Origin: Pseudosulfitobacter pseudonitzschiae
GTDB taxonomy: Bacteria > Pseudomonadota > Alphaproteobacteria > Rhodobacterales > Rhodobacteraceae
Reading direction: 5' to 3'
Length of the DNA stretch: 64,000 bases
Assembly (NCBI RefSeq): GCF_900129395.1
Contig: NZ_FQVP01000001.1
Span: 372,001 to 436,000, forward strand
Shown: positions 55,274 to 63,980 of the stretch, in pieces
Layout of the letters: each line of letters opens with the position of its first letter
Numbering within the stretch: the first letter of the stretch is position 1
The notes under the pieces: generated by a model
What the model saw: only the letters and a program-made list of their open reading frames with translations
What the model was told of the DNA's origin: nothing
The model's database searches: none
Program-made: the position numbers and the translations under genes

Positions 55274-55506
55274 GGCGCGACCTAACCCTGCGCGCGCGGT
55301 GCTGAACAGACGGGGGGTTTATGCCGATCCGGTGCAGCGCCTCTTTTTGGGCGACCGCTTGCCGAGGGTCATGGCGCGGATCGGCGTGCTATCGCGCGTG
55401 GGTTGTGCGGGCCGACAGGGCAGGGACGCAAAGCACGCTTTCCGCATCAAACCCTATGAGCGCCCAACGAGGCCTCGTTAACCAAGACTAACCAAGGAGT
55501 AACACC

Positions 55507-55761
55507 ATGACCAAGTTCACAACATTCGCCGCAGCCGTTGCCGTCGCCGCTTGCCCGATGATCGCAAGCGCGAACACCGCGGCAGAGCTGGACGCCAATC
55601 AGGACGGTTACCTGACACTGGACGAGTTGCAGGTTGCCTATCCGGACATGGACGGTGATCAGTTCACCCTGCTTGATCTGGATGCCAACGGCGCGCTGGA
55701 CGCAGAAGAAATTGCCGCCGCCACCGAGGCCGGGATGTTGCCCGCGCCCAACGAAGGCTAA
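55507..55761 (+). CDS. Secreted EF-hand protein
   Basis: This is an 84-residue protein. A signal peptide ends near residue 22 (MIASAN), and two EF-hand loops follow, DANQDGYLTLDE at residues 29-40 and DLDANGALDAEE at 57-68, each with the calcium-coordinating acidic residues and the central glycine. It is presumably a periplasmic calcium-binding protein. AAGGAG precedes the ATG. It is divergent from the ECF sigma gene and ends in front of two hairpins. Confidence 0.9.
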   Translation: MTKFTTFAAAVAVAACPMIASANTAAELDANQDGYLTLDELQVAYPDMDGDQFTLLDLDANGALDAEEIAAATEAGMLPAPNEG

Positions 55762-55772
55762 GGCCCAAACCG

Positions 55773-55821
55773 GCGTTTCGCGCGACAGTACAAGCAACGT
55801 CTTGATGTGAGCGCGAAACGC
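55773..55821. terminator. Long-loop hairpin
   Basis: GCGTTTCGCGC (55773-55783) pairs perfectly with 55811-55821 across a 27-base loop, directly behind the EF-hand gene. Confidence 0.5.
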
Positions 55822-55829
55822 TGACAGGC

Positions 55830-55865
55830 AGGCGTCCGGTTTTCCCCAGTCCCGGACGCCTGTTT
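55830..55865. terminator. Bidirectional terminator between EF-hand gene and mttB-like gene
   Basis: AGGCGTCCGG (55830-55839) pairs perfectly with 55852-55861 and is followed rightward by GTTTT. It ends two bases before the stop of the leftward methyltransferase gene. Confidence 0.75.
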
Positions 55866-55866
55866 T

Positions 55867-57405
55867 CTATGCGGGCAGGTGAATGTTGAACTTTGCCCGT
55901 ATCGCCGCATCCAGCGCCGGATCGAAGCGCGCGGCGGATCGCTTTGCCAGTATTTCATTCTTGCGCGCGGTGGCCCGTGCGACCAGGTCCGGTTTGCCCC
56001 GCTCGGCCCATTCCTTGGGCGATGTGCGGTCGCCGAGGGCGGGATAGACGTTGTCCATTTCCATCCGGCCCAGCGTTTCCGCCGTACCCAGGTAGTGCCC
56101 CGGTCCCCCCATGCAGACGGCGGCCATCTGGTCCAGCGCCATGGTTTCGTCGGTCACTTCGATCCCGCGCACACAGCGCAGGGCCTGCCCGATCAGATCG
56201 TCGCCCATGATCAGGCTTTCGTGACAGAACCCCAGCAGTGATGCGTGCATTCCGGCTGCCTCATACACCATGTTCAGTCCCGACAGGCCTGCCATCACGT
56301 TGGAACACATCTGTTCCCAACCGGCCTGCATGTCGGGCAGCTTGCTGTCGGCTATTCCTGCGGCGGCGCCGCCGGGCAGGTCGTAGAACCGGTGCATCTG
56401 GGCGCAACCTGCCGTCAGCAGCGCCTGTTCGCCGGACCCGCCGGTCATTGCACCGGTGCGCAGGTCCAGATCAAAGGGCCATGTGCCAAAGATTGCCGGT
56501 GCGCCCGGTTTGACGGCGTGGACATAGACCAGCCCCGCCAGACATTCCGCCACCGCCTGCACAATCGCGCCCGCTATGCTGCCCGGTGCCGTTGCGCCGG
56601 ACATGCCTGCGGACAGCAGCAGCACGGGCATACCGTGTTCGATGCACGCCTCCATCACCAGGCAGGATTCGGTGGCGAATTTCATGGGCGGTACGACAAA
56701 GCAGTTCGAGTTGCTGACAAAGGGCCGTGCGCGCCACGCCGCTTCGCCGCCAGCGATCATGTGCAGCATCTCGATGGCGGGGGCGACATAGGACGGATCG
56801 GTAAAGGACACGCCGATATGTTTGGTCGTGCCAGCAGTGCAGGCATAGACCGAGTTCATGTCCATCTCGAAGTTGTCAAAGATGTCGCGACAGACCATAG
56901 GTCGCTGGACAAAGTGGATGTTGTCCAGCCGGTCACAGATGCGTGCGGCGTCGTGCAGGTCCTGAACCGTGCTTTCGCGATAGGTGCGCCCGTCGGGTTC
57001 CACCATATGCACCGCAGCACCGGCGGTGCCGTAGTGCACGCGGGTGCCTGAGAGGTCCAGATCGTGCAGCCCGTCGCGGCTGTACAGGGTCAGGGAGCGG
57101 TTGGCGCGCGCGATCGTGTCTTCGACCAGCGCGCGGGGAAAGCGGATGCGACCGTCGTCGCCCTGAATGGCCCCCGCAGCGGTCAGATAGGCAACGCCGG
57201 ATGCGGGCGCGTCGGCCAGACCAATACGTTCCAGTGCCTCAAGAGCAGCACCGTGGATTCGCAAAACGTCTGTTTCGTTCAGGGGGGAGTACTGTCCGCC
57301 GGGCATTCCGGGGCGGATGGGGCGCAGGTGGTCGGCCAGGGGAGCCGCGCGTGCGGCACGGCGTGCCGCGCGGCCACCGGAGCGCGAAGGGGATTGATCG
57401 TTCAT
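55867..57405 (-). CDS. Trimethylamine methyltransferase (MttB) superfamily protein, non-pyrrolysine
   Basis: This is a 512-residue TIM-barrel methyltransferase of the MttB superfamily. The family blocks are GMPGGQYSPLNETDVLRIHG, the central FVVPPMKFATESC and GAMTGGSGEQALL, and GIADSKLPDMQAGWEQ. The frame has no internal amber codon, so this is a member without pyrrolysine; relatives act on glycine betaine, proline betaine and similar quaternary amines. The start at 57405 leaves an N-terminal basic tail of about 35 residues rich in Arg and Ala. No corrinoid protein or reactivase gene is adjacent, so its partner must be elsewhere. A 27-codon frame with a strong ribosome site lies just upstream. 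Confidence 0.88.
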   Translation of the reverse strand: MNDQSPSRSGGRAARRAARAAPLADHLRPIRPGMPGGQYSPLNETDVLRIHGAALEALERIGLADAPASGVAYLTAAGAIQGDDGRIRFPRALVEDTIARANRSLTLYSRDGLHDLDLSGTRVHYGTAGAAVHMVEPDGRTYRESTVQDLHDAARICDRLDNIHFVQRPMVCRDIFDNFEMDMNSVYACTAGTTKHIGVSFTDPSYVAPAIEMLHMIAGGEAAWRARPFVSNSNCFVVPPMKFATESCLVMEACIEHGMPVLLLSAGMSGATAPGSIAGAIVQAVAECLAGLVYVHAVKPGAPAIFGTWPFDLDLRTGAMTGGSGEQALLTAGCAQMHRFYDLPGGAAAGIADSKLPDMQAGWEQMCSNVMAGLSGLNMVYEAAGMHASLLGFCHESLIMGDDLIGQALRCVRGIEVTDETMALDQMAAVCMGGPGHYLGTAETLGRMEMDNVYPALGDRTSPKEWAERGKPDLVARATARKNEILAKRSAARFDPALDAAIRAKFNIHLPA

Positions 57406-57841
57406 GATGAAAGTTCCGTGATCAGGATTGGGGCAGGGCAATCGGGGAGCGTTCCCCTCAGGGCCTGCCACGCGCCGCGCGTCCGCGCTCGGCACCAATC
57501 GTGCGCACAACAAGGGCGATTTTACACAGATCGGCCTGCATACCACTCTCCTTGAAGGACAGCGCAATCGTGCGGTCCTGTACGGGCTGGGATGATCCTG
57601 CGCCGCTCTGGAACGTCTTTCCTGTTCATTTGCGACATAGGGTCGCAATCTGACCACGGCCATTCGCCGCTCATGCCGTGGTGGCTTTGCGCGGGTTCCC
57701 GCTGTGAGTGAACAGAACACGAAAAAGTGGGTGGAACTTTACCCCTCGAATGGCGTTTTCCTCTCAGTCGATGGGATCACAGGCTGCATGCAGTCCCCAT
57801 GGCAATGAATGCTTAAGAAAAGAAAACCAGGAGCAAAAAAT
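57406..57841. other. 436-base gap with uORF upstream of the MttB-like gene
   Basis: The left part, read leftward, holds a possible 27-codon leader frame (57458-57541) with AAGGAG six bases before its ATG, then a GGGGA-ACGC-TCCCC hairpin, then the methyltransferase start. The right part is the promoter region of the beta-barrel gene. Nothing else can be named. Confidence 0.5.
57458..57541 (-). CDS. Possible 27-residue leader peptide
   Basis: This short frame encodes MQADLCKIALVVRTIGAE and a basic tail ending RGRP. The ribosome site AAGGAG with six-base spacing is among the best in the window. It lies 52 bases before the MttB-like start and is out of frame with any extension of that gene. It may be a leader peptide that couples or attenuates the methyltransferase; coding is not proven. 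Confidence 0.4.
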   Translation of the reverse strand: MQADLCKIALVVRTIGAERGRAARGRP

Positions 57842-58420
57842 ATGAAACGTATCGTATATGCAGGCGCACTGACACTTGCCGCGACAGCATCCTACGCGGG
57901 CGCACCCGCTGATCCGGTCATCGAATCCCCCGTGTACACACCCGCACCGGTCGAAACATACACCGGCGGTGACTGGACTGGCTTCTACGCTGGTGGCCAG
58001 TTGGGCTATGCTGACATCGACGGCACCGGTGCTGCTGACGGTTCCGGCGGTACATACGGTGTGCACGGTGGTTACAACTACGACTTCGGTCAGTTCGTTC
58101 TGGGCGGCGAAGTCGACTATGACAAACTGGACATCGACCTGGGCGGTGCGGCGACAGCCGACAGCGTTGCACGTCTGAAGTTGAAAGCGGGCTACGATCT
58201 CGGCAAGACCCTGATCTACGCCACAGCTGGTGCCGCGAATGTTGACACTTCGATCGGTAGCGAAACCGGCGAATTCTATGGTCTGGGCGTTGCATACAAG
58301 GTGAACGACCGCTTCACCATGGGCGGCGAAGTTCTGGAGCACAGCTTTGACGATATCGGTGGTACTGGCACAGAAGCAGATGCGACCACATTCACTCTGC
58401 GCGGTTCGTACAACTTCTAA
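57842..58420 (+). CDS. Outer-membrane beta-barrel protein (OmpA/Omp25-like porin family)
   Basis: This is a 192-residue protein with a signal peptide ending near residue 19 (SYAGA) and alternating hydrophobic strands, for example WTGFYAGGQLGYADI, GVHGGYNYDFGQFVLGGEVD and LKLKAGYDLGKTLIYATAGA. The C-terminal residue is Phe (SYNF), as required for assembly by BamA. The pattern matches the eight-stranded outer-membrane beta-barrel domain common in alphaproteobacteria. AGGAG is before MKRIVYAGAL at 57842. Confidence 0.9.
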   Translation: MKRIVYAGALTLAATASYAGAPADPVIESPVYTPAPVETYTGGDWTGFYAGGQLGYADIDGTGAADGSGGTYGVHGGYNYDFGQFVLGGEVDYDKLDIDLGGAATADSVARLKLKAGYDLGKTLIYATAGAANVDTSIGSETGEFYGLGVAYKVNDRFTMGGEVLEHSFDDIGGTGTEADATTFTLRGSYNF

Positions 58421-58497
58421 GCAACCGACAGAGTCGGGGCGCCCGATGGACGTCCTGATGATATGAACATGTTGGCGGCGGTGTCTTTGTCAGGTGG

Positions 58498-59349
58498 TTA
58501 CCACTTGCCCGAGGCGCCGCCGCCTCCGCTTGAGCCTCCGCCGAACGAACTGCTTCCGGAGGAAGAGGACGACCGGTTGGCCGACAGCATCGGGATCGTT
58601 AGAATGGCGGTCTGGGCAAAGTCGCAGTTGGCGCAGGTTGTCTTGCGCTCTTTCCGGCCTTTCGAGGTGCGGGTCGCGGCCTCCAACGTCTCATCCTGAA
58701 CCCGAAGTCCGCCGCGTTTGCCACAGGACGGGCATTTGCGCATCTTGGCGCGAAATTTTGTGCCGAAGATCAGCCCCACGATGCCCAACGGGAAAATCCA
58801 CAGCCACCACAGCCCGCTGCCTTTGGCAGGCTTTGCAGGCTCGGGGGGCGGGCTGTTGGCCGCAAAGGGGCGGGCGATCACGTCGATGGTGGCGCTGACA
58901 CCCTGCGTGATGCCTGCGGGATAATCGCCCTCCCTGAACTTGGGCAGGAACGCATCCTGCACCACCGCCTCGGCCACGTCATTCCATGCATCGCCATAGC
59001 CCGCGCCCAGCTCAAGCCGCATCGCACGGTCGCCCGGCAGCACCAGAACCATGATCCCGTTATTGCGCTCGGCGTTGCCCACGCCCCAATGGTTGAACAG
59101 GCCGGTGGCAAATTCCTCGAGCGTGGCGTCGGGGTCGTAGGTCTCCTGCCGTGTCAGGGTGACAACGGTCATTTCGATCCCGGTGTCATCGCGCAGCGCG
59201 TCAAGCTGTGCGGCAATCGCAGCCTCGGTGTCGGGGGGCAGGATGTCGGCAAAGTCGTTGACGGTCGTGGAATCGTAGTCGGGATAGAACTGCGCACCGG
59301 CCAGCACAGGCCAGAGCGCCAAAACAAGGGCCGCAACAATCCGGGTCAT
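58498..59349 (-). CDS. TPM-domain (YgcG-like) protein
   Basis: This is a 283-residue protein. A signal peptide ends in AGAQ near residue 20, a TPM domain spans about residues 25-155 (VNDFADILPPDTEAAI, GNAERNNGIMVLVLPGDRAM), a membrane helix is at about 178-197 (GLWWLWIFPLGIVGLIFG), and a four-cysteine zinc-ribbon-like part follows (KCPSCGKRGG ... TTCANC). The C-terminal tail is Ser/Gly-rich, as usual in YgcG proteins. TPM proteins are linked to photosystem repair in plants, but their bacterial role is unclear. The gene stands alone. Confidence 0.88.
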   Translation of the reverse strand: MTRIVAALVLALWPVLAGAQFYPDYDSTTVNDFADILPPDTEAAIAAQLDALRDDTGIEMTVVTLTRQETYDPDATLEEFATGLFNHWGVGNAERNNGIMVLVLPGDRAMRLELGAGYGDAWNDVAEAVVQDAFLPKFREGDYPAGITQGVSATIDVIARPFAANSPPPEPAKPAKGSGLWWLWIFPLGIVGLIFGTKFRAKMRKCPSCGKRGGLRVQDETLEAATRTSKGRKERKTTCANCDFAQTAILTIPMLSANRSSSSSGSSSFGGGSSGGGGASGKW

Positions 59350-59556
59350 GGCAAAACCTTTCCTGAAAATGGAAACAGGTTAGCGCAGAACGCAGGTGTT
59401 GTGTGGTGAAAGTTGCGGGGTTTTTCCCCGCGTGGTTATCCGGCAAACAACAGCTTGCCACGCCAGCCGGGGCGCTCTCCGCGCAGGACCGCTGTGATAC
59501 CGCTGCGGGTTTTGTCTGTCAGGGTGGGCATGGGGCTATCCAGTTGGCTCTTGTTG

Positions 59557-59578
59557 AAACATCGCCTTGGCTATGTGA
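59557..59578 (+). promoter_or_regulatory. Candidate MntR box
   Basis: AAACATCGCCTTGGCTATG followed by TGA resembles the enterobacterial MntR site and is nearly palindromic (ACAT-C-GC, GC-T-ATGT). It lies just before mntR, suggesting manganese-dependent autoregulation. Confidence 0.5.
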
Positions 59579-59609
59579 CATGCTTAGCTTGCAGCCGGAT
59601 GTTTTGCCC

Positions 59610-60047
59610 ATGTCGACGACACCTTTCAGCCCCGTGACCCACGCCGACCGTTTCGCCCGCGCCCGCGAGGCGCATTCGGTGGCGCTGCTGGAAGACTACG
59701 CCGAACTGATCGGTGATCTTCATGCCGAGATGGGAGAGGCGCGGGTTGCAGACATTGCGGCGCGGATGGGGGTGGCTCAGCCGACGGCGACCAAGGCGGT
59801 TTCGCGGCTGAAGCGGGAGGGGCTGGCAACCTCATGCCCCTATCGCGGCGTGTTCCTGACCGAAGCGGGGGCGGCCCTTGCGGACCGGGTCCGGCGGCGG
59901 CACCGCACGGTTGTGTCGTTGCTTGTGGCGGTCGGTGTGTCCGAGGACGTGGCCGAACTGGATGCCGAAGGGATCGAGCACCATGTCTCTGACCAGACCC
60001 TGTCGGCCTTTGACCGTTTTCTCTCGGGGCGCGCGCCTGACAACTGA
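59610..60047 (+). CDS. mntR: Manganese-responsive regulator MntR
   Basis: This is a 145-residue DtxR/MntR-type repressor. The N-terminal HTH has LIGDLHAEMGEARVADIAAR and VAQPTATKAVSRLKREGLA, and the dimer domain carries metal ligands in RHRTVVSLLVAVGVS and DAEGIEHHVSDQTLSAF. This closely follows the order seen in E. coli MntR. The start at 59610 gives the family-like N-terminus; an ATG at 59580 would add ten residues. An MntR-box-like sequence lies upstream and an MFS transporter gene 89 bases downstream. Confidence 0.88.
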   Translation: MSTTPFSPVTHADRFARAREAHSVALLEDYAELIGDLHAEMGEARVADIAARMGVAQPTATKAVSRLKREGLATSCPYRGVFLTEAGAALADRVRRRHRTVVSLLVAVGVSEDVAELDAEGIEHHVSDQTLSAFDRFLSGRAPDN

Positions 60048-60136
60048 TGCAGGCTTGCGCGGCGCCAAAGCATCTTTCCCATCACCGCAAGCTCTGTCAG
60101 AACAGGCGCAGACCCTATGACGGAAAGCGCCCGCAC

Positions 60137-61300
60137 ATGACCCGCACCCCCATTGCCCTCGTCTTTGCACTTTGGGGCGCGGGGCTGGGGGCGGCGGCGC
60201 AATATGGCAAGATCAGCGTGATCTTTGACCGGTTGCCGGGTCTCTACCCCGAGGCTGGAACGGCGCTGGGCTGGGCGGTGTCGCTGGTGGGGCTGCTTGG
60301 CATCATCTTTGGCGTGGTGGCCGGGCTTTTGGTGGCGCGTATCCGGTACCGGCGCGCGCTGTTGCTATCGCTGTGGTTGGGCGCTGCGGTGTCGGCAGTG
60401 CAGGCGACGATGCCGTCGTTTCAATGGTTTCTGGCCTTGCGCGCCATCGAGGGGCTGTCGCATCTGGGGCTGGTGGTCGCAGCGCCCACGTTGATTGCGC
60501 AGATCACCGCGCCCAAAGATCGCGGATGGGCATTGACCCTGTGGGGGACATTCTTTGGCGTGGCCTTTGCGGTGCTGACATGGGGCGGGCTGCCGTTGGT
60601 GGCGGCATGGGGCGTGCCCGCGCTGTTCGTGGCGCACAGCCTTTATATGGCGGGTTTTGCCGTGATCCTGATGATCTGGCTGCGCAAGCTGCCGGGGAAG
60701 GGGCCGGACACGCCGCTGTCGTTGGGGCAGGTGCTGCGCAGTCATGTGACGATTTACAGCTCGGCGCGGATCGCGGCACCGGGGCTGGGGTGGCTGTTCT
60801 ACACCTTTTGCTTCGTGTCGATCCTGACGGTGCTGCCGCCCTATATTCCCGAAGATCTACGGGCGGTGATCATGGGGGCGATGCCGCTTGTGTCGATCGT
60901 GGTGTCGATGACGCTTGGCGTGTGGTTGCTGAGGCATCGCAGCGCGGTCTGGGTGGTGTCCCTCGGCTTTGGCCTTAGCGCGCTGGCGATCCTGTGGCTA
61001 TGGGTGCAGCCCGGCCTGCCCCTGGGGTGCCTTGCGCTGGCGGCGGCGATGGGGTTGATCCAAGGGGCGACCTTTGCTGCTGTCCCGCAGCTGAACGCCT
61101 CCGCCGCGACACAGGCGCAGGCCAACGGGGCGATGGCGCAGATGGGCAATCTGGGCAACACGCTGGGCACGCCGGTGATGGCGGCCGCGCTGGCCGGTCT
61201 GGGCTATTCCGCCCTGCCATTGCTGGCAGGGACGGCCTTTGTCGCGGGGCTGGTGCTGCACCTGTTGCTGGCGGCACGGCGCCGCCGCGTTACGGCGTGA
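60137..61300 (+). CDS. MFS transporter next to mntR
   Basis: This is a 387-residue protein with about twelve hydrophobic segments. The loop after helix 2 is ARIRYRRALLLSL, and RAIEGLSHLGLVVAAPTLIA lies in helices 4-5. The substrate cannot be read. Position directly behind mntR suggests control by MntR and so a role in manganese or metal-complex transport, but neither NRAMP, SitABCD nor MntX-type features are present, so the link is inference. GGAAAG is ten bases before the ATG. Its end overlaps the convergent VWA gene by 11 bases. Confidence 0.85.
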   Translation: MTRTPIALVFALWGAGLGAAAQYGKISVIFDRLPGLYPEAGTALGWAVSLVGLLGIIFGVVAGLLVARIRYRRALLLSLWLGAAVSAVQATMPSFQWFLALRAIEGLSHLGLVVAAPTLIAQITAPKDRGWALTLWGTFFGVAFAVLTWGGLPLVAAWGVPALFVAHSLYMAGFAVILMIWLRKLPGKGPDTPLSLGQVLRSHVTIYSSARIAAPGLGWLFYTFCFVSILTVLPPYIPEDLRAVIMGAMPLVSIVVSMTLGVWLLRHRSAVWVVSLGFGLSALAILWLWVQPGLPLGCLALAAAMGLIQGATFAAVPQLNASAATQAQANGAMAQMGNLGNTLGTPVMAAALAGLGYSALPLLAGTAFVAGLVLHLLLAARRRRVTA

Positions 61301-63086
61301 CGGTGAACGGCTGGCGCGCCATCACGCGGTTGCCTTCGTCCATCATGTAAAACAGCTCGTAGTCGCCGGGTGTTTCGGGCAGCTTCAGCTGCGCGATTTC
61401 GCCTTTCCGGGCATAGACGTAGGACTCGTAGCTGACCGACCCCGGCGCGCCGATGCCGATATAGTCACGCGCATAGCCCGGGCCGTCAAAGGGGATGGCG
61501 ATGGTCTTGCCCGCCGCCCCGCTGGCCGGTGCGTTCAGCGTCACCGTCACGTCAGTGACCGTCAGCGGCACGGTGGCAATCACCAGATTGTCCTGATCCA
61601 GCACATAGCGCAGTTCATAGTCGCCGGGCGTTGCGGGCATCTCGACCCGCGCGGGGTTGCCGTCCTTGGTGTAGGCATAGTTGATATAAGGCTCGTCCGG
61701 TTTTCCCACGGCGATAAAGTCGCGCGTATAGTCCGGCCCGATCCATGGCACGGCCACGGTCGCCCCGACCGGGGCCGCCTGTGGCGGGGTGAGATGGGCC
61801 GTTACGGCACTGATCTTGATCATGGCGGTGGCGATAATCTCGCGGTCCTGATCCAGCACGTAGCGGATTTCATAATCCCCCGGCTCGACTGGCATCTGCA
61901 CCTGTGCGGGGTTGCCCCTGCTGGTGTAGGCATAGTTGACATAGGGCTCTCCGGGTTTGCCAACTGCGATGAAATCGCGTGTATAGTCGGGGCCTTCCCA
62001 TGGCACCGCGACCATTGCCCCCGCCGTGGCCGTGGCGGGTGGTGTCACGCTGGCCGAGGCAGCCTCGATGGTGATCGTGGCGGTGGCGATGATTTCGCGG
62101 TCCTGGTCCAGCACATAGCGGATTTCATAGTCGCCCGGCTCGACCGGCATCTGCACCTGTGCCGGGTTGCCCCTGCTGGTGTAGGCGTAATTGACATAGG
62201 GCTCACCCGGTTTGCCAACTGCGATGAAATCGCGTGTATAGTCGGGGCCTTCCCATGGCACCGCGACCATCGCTCCCGCCGTGGCCGTGGCGGGCGGTGA
62301 TACGCTGGCGGCGACAGCGACCAGCGTGATGGGTGCTGTGGCGATGATCTCGCGGTCCTGATCCAGAACATAGCGGATCTCGTAGTCGCCCGGCTCGGTC
62401 GGCATCTGCAATTGTGCGGGTGTGCCGTTTCGGGTGTAGGCATAGTTGATATACGCCTCGCCCGGTTTGCCAACCGCGATGAAGTCGCGTTTGTAATCCG
62501 GTCCTTCCCACGGCACCGCGATGGTGGCGCCAACGGTGGCTTGGGCGGGCGGGGTGACCGTGGCGGTCACGTCCACCACTTGGATCACGAGGGTGGCGAT
62601 TGTGGTGCGGTCCTGGTCCATCACATAGCGCAGCTCGTAAGTGCCCGGTTGCGTTGGCATCTGCAGCTGTGCAGGGCTGCCTTTGCTGGTGTAGACATAG
62701 TTGATATACGGCTTGCCCTGTTCCCCCACGGCGATAAAGTCGCGCTTATAGTCCGGTCCCTGCCACGTGACCGCCAGATCGGCGCCCGCCGGCGCGGTCT
62801 CGGTCGCCTCAAGCAGGGCGGTCACCGGCGTGACGGTGATCGGACGGGTGCCGATCACGGTGCGGTCCTTCTGATAATAGCGCAGCTCGAAGGTGCCCTC
62901 GCGCGGTGGCATGGTGACGCTGACGGGGTTGCCATCGCGCACGTAGGTGTAGTTGATCACACGGCCACTGTCGTCCAGCGGGTCCACAACGGCGATATAG
63001 TCGTCCTTGCCTGCCGGCCCTTGCCACGTGACCTGCGTGTCGCTGCCCATAGGGGCGCTTTCGGCGGCCTCAAGCGTGGCCAGAAC
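61290..63086 (-). repeat. Seven tandem 255-bp coding repeats
   Basis: The DNA coding for the seven 85-residue units has a 255-base period. Units 4 and 5 (61806-62315) are nearly identical at the DNA level, while units 1 and 7 are the most divergent. Confidence 0.9.
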
Positions 63087-63980
63087 GGCGGGTTTTTCAA
63101 ACACGACGGTCAGGGTGTTGTTTGCCCCCGCAAGGACCTGCAACTGGCCCTTCTGTTCGATTTCCTCCTGGATGCGGTAGGCGGTGACCGTGTAGGCACC
63201 GGGCAGCACGTCCAGCACCAGCGGATTGACCTGCTGGTCTGTCGCCACGACGGTTCCGTCCGGTCCGGTCATCGTCCACAGCACCGGATCTTCGAGCAGC
63301 GGCGCGTTGGCGTCGCCTTCGACCGCGCGCAGGATGGCCGGGACGGGAACAGGGGCGGGTTCCGTGGCAACCGTGGTCAGGGCCGCTGTCAGCTCGTCCG
63401 CGTCCGAGGCGGTCAGAAAGGTGCCGCCGGTTTCCTCGGCCAGACACTGCATCTGGGCCAGCGCCTCGGCGTCGGTCACGTCAAAGCCGATGACGTGGGC
63501 GGTGAAATCAATCCCTGCCTCTTCCAGCAGGCGCGCGGCGGCGCAGGGATCGGGGTTGCAGGTTTCAATTCCGTCGGACACCAGAATGACGGTGGCCTTT
63601 TCTTCGGTATAGCGCAGCGCCTGCGCGGCGGCGATCACCGCGTCTGTCATCGGCGTCTTGCCCAGCGGCTTGATCCCGCGCACGGCCTTGCCGATGGCGT
63701 CGCGGGTGTCGGGGCCGGGGGGCACGAGGGTTTCGATGTCGGTACAGTCGCCACGGGTGCGATGGCCGTAAACGGTCAGGCCCAGCTGCTGGTCGTTGGG
63801 GATCGTGCTCAGCAATTTGCCCACGACCTCCTGCGCGATCGTGATCTTCGCCACGTCGTCGATCTGGCCCCACATCGAGCCTGAGCCGTCCAGAACCAGA
63901 ATTGTATTGGCCCGGTCCTGCGCCAGCAAAGGTTGGGCAAGCAGTCCCAGAATACTTATCACCGCCAGCAGATATCGCAT
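61290..63980 (-). CDS. Secreted VWA-domain protein with seven tandem 85-residue repeats
   Basis: This is an 896-residue exported protein. A signal peptide ends in LLAQ near residue 21. A VWA domain follows with a full MIDAS motif (VLDGSGSMWG at about 29-38, later TPMTDAV and ILVSDGIETC). A link region (about 205-295) with a beta-sandwich look comes next, then seven tandem repeats of 85 residues (about 299-896). Each repeat has the core WxGPDYxRDFIAVGxPGxxYxNY followed by PGDYEIRYV. Repeats 4 and 5 are almost identical. The layout suggests a periplasmic or surface adhesive rod. The frame is the last in the window; its promoter is outside. Confidence 0.9.
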   Translation of the reverse strand: MRYLLAVISILGLLAQPLLAQDRANTILVLDGSGSMWGQIDDVAKITIAQEVVGKLLSTIPNDQQLGLTVYGHRTRGDCTDIETLVPPGPDTRDAIGKAVRGIKPLGKTPMTDAVIAAAQALRYTEEKATVILVSDGIETCNPDPCAAARLLEEAGIDFTAHVIGFDVTDAEALAQMQCLAEETGGTFLTASDADELTAALTTVATEPAPVPVPAILRAVEGDANAPLLEDPVLWTMTGPDGTVVATDQQVNPLVLDVLPGAYTVTAYRIQEEIEQKGQLQVLAGANNTLTVVFEKPAVLATLEAAESAPMGSDTQVTWQGPAGKDDYIAVVDPLDDSGRVINYTYVRDGNPVSVTMPPREGTFELRYYQKDRTVIGTRPITVTPVTALLEATETAPAGADLAVTWQGPDYKRDFIAVGEQGKPYINYVYTSKGSPAQLQMPTQPGTYELRYVMDQDRTTIATLVIQVVDVTATVTPPAQATVGATIAVPWEGPDYKRDFIAVGKPGEAYINYAYTRNGTPAQLQMPTEPGDYEIRYVLDQDREIIATAPITLVAVAASVSPPATATAGAMVAVPWEGPDYTRDFIAVGKPGEPYVNYAYTSRGNPAQVQMPVEPGDYEIRYVLDQDREIIATATITIEAASASVTPPATATAGAMVAVPWEGPDYTRDFIAVGKPGEPYVNYAYTSRGNPAQVQMPVEPGDYEIRYVLDQDREIIATAMIKISAVTAHLTPPQAAPVGATVAVPWIGPDYTRDFIAVGKPDEPYINYAYTKDGNPARVEMPATPGDYELRYVLDQDNLVIATVPLTVTDVTVTLNAPASGAAGKTIAIPFDGPGYARDYIGIGAPGSVSYESYVYARKGEIAQLKLPETPGDYELFYMMDEGNRVMARQPFTVTP

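Noticed and set aside
55478-55493. TTAACCAAGACTAACC before the EF-hand gene as a CtrA site
   Set aside because: The second half-site does not fit TTAA at the required seven-base spacing, and the sequence runs straight into the ribosome site.
55867-57405. Pyrrolysine-containing MttB
   Set aside because: The whole frame is open without an internal amber codon, so it is a non-pyrrolysine member.
61290-63086. Regular 255-base repeats as a possible CRISPR or satellite
   Set aside because: The repeats are in frame inside one long coding sequence and code for a conserved 85-residue domain.
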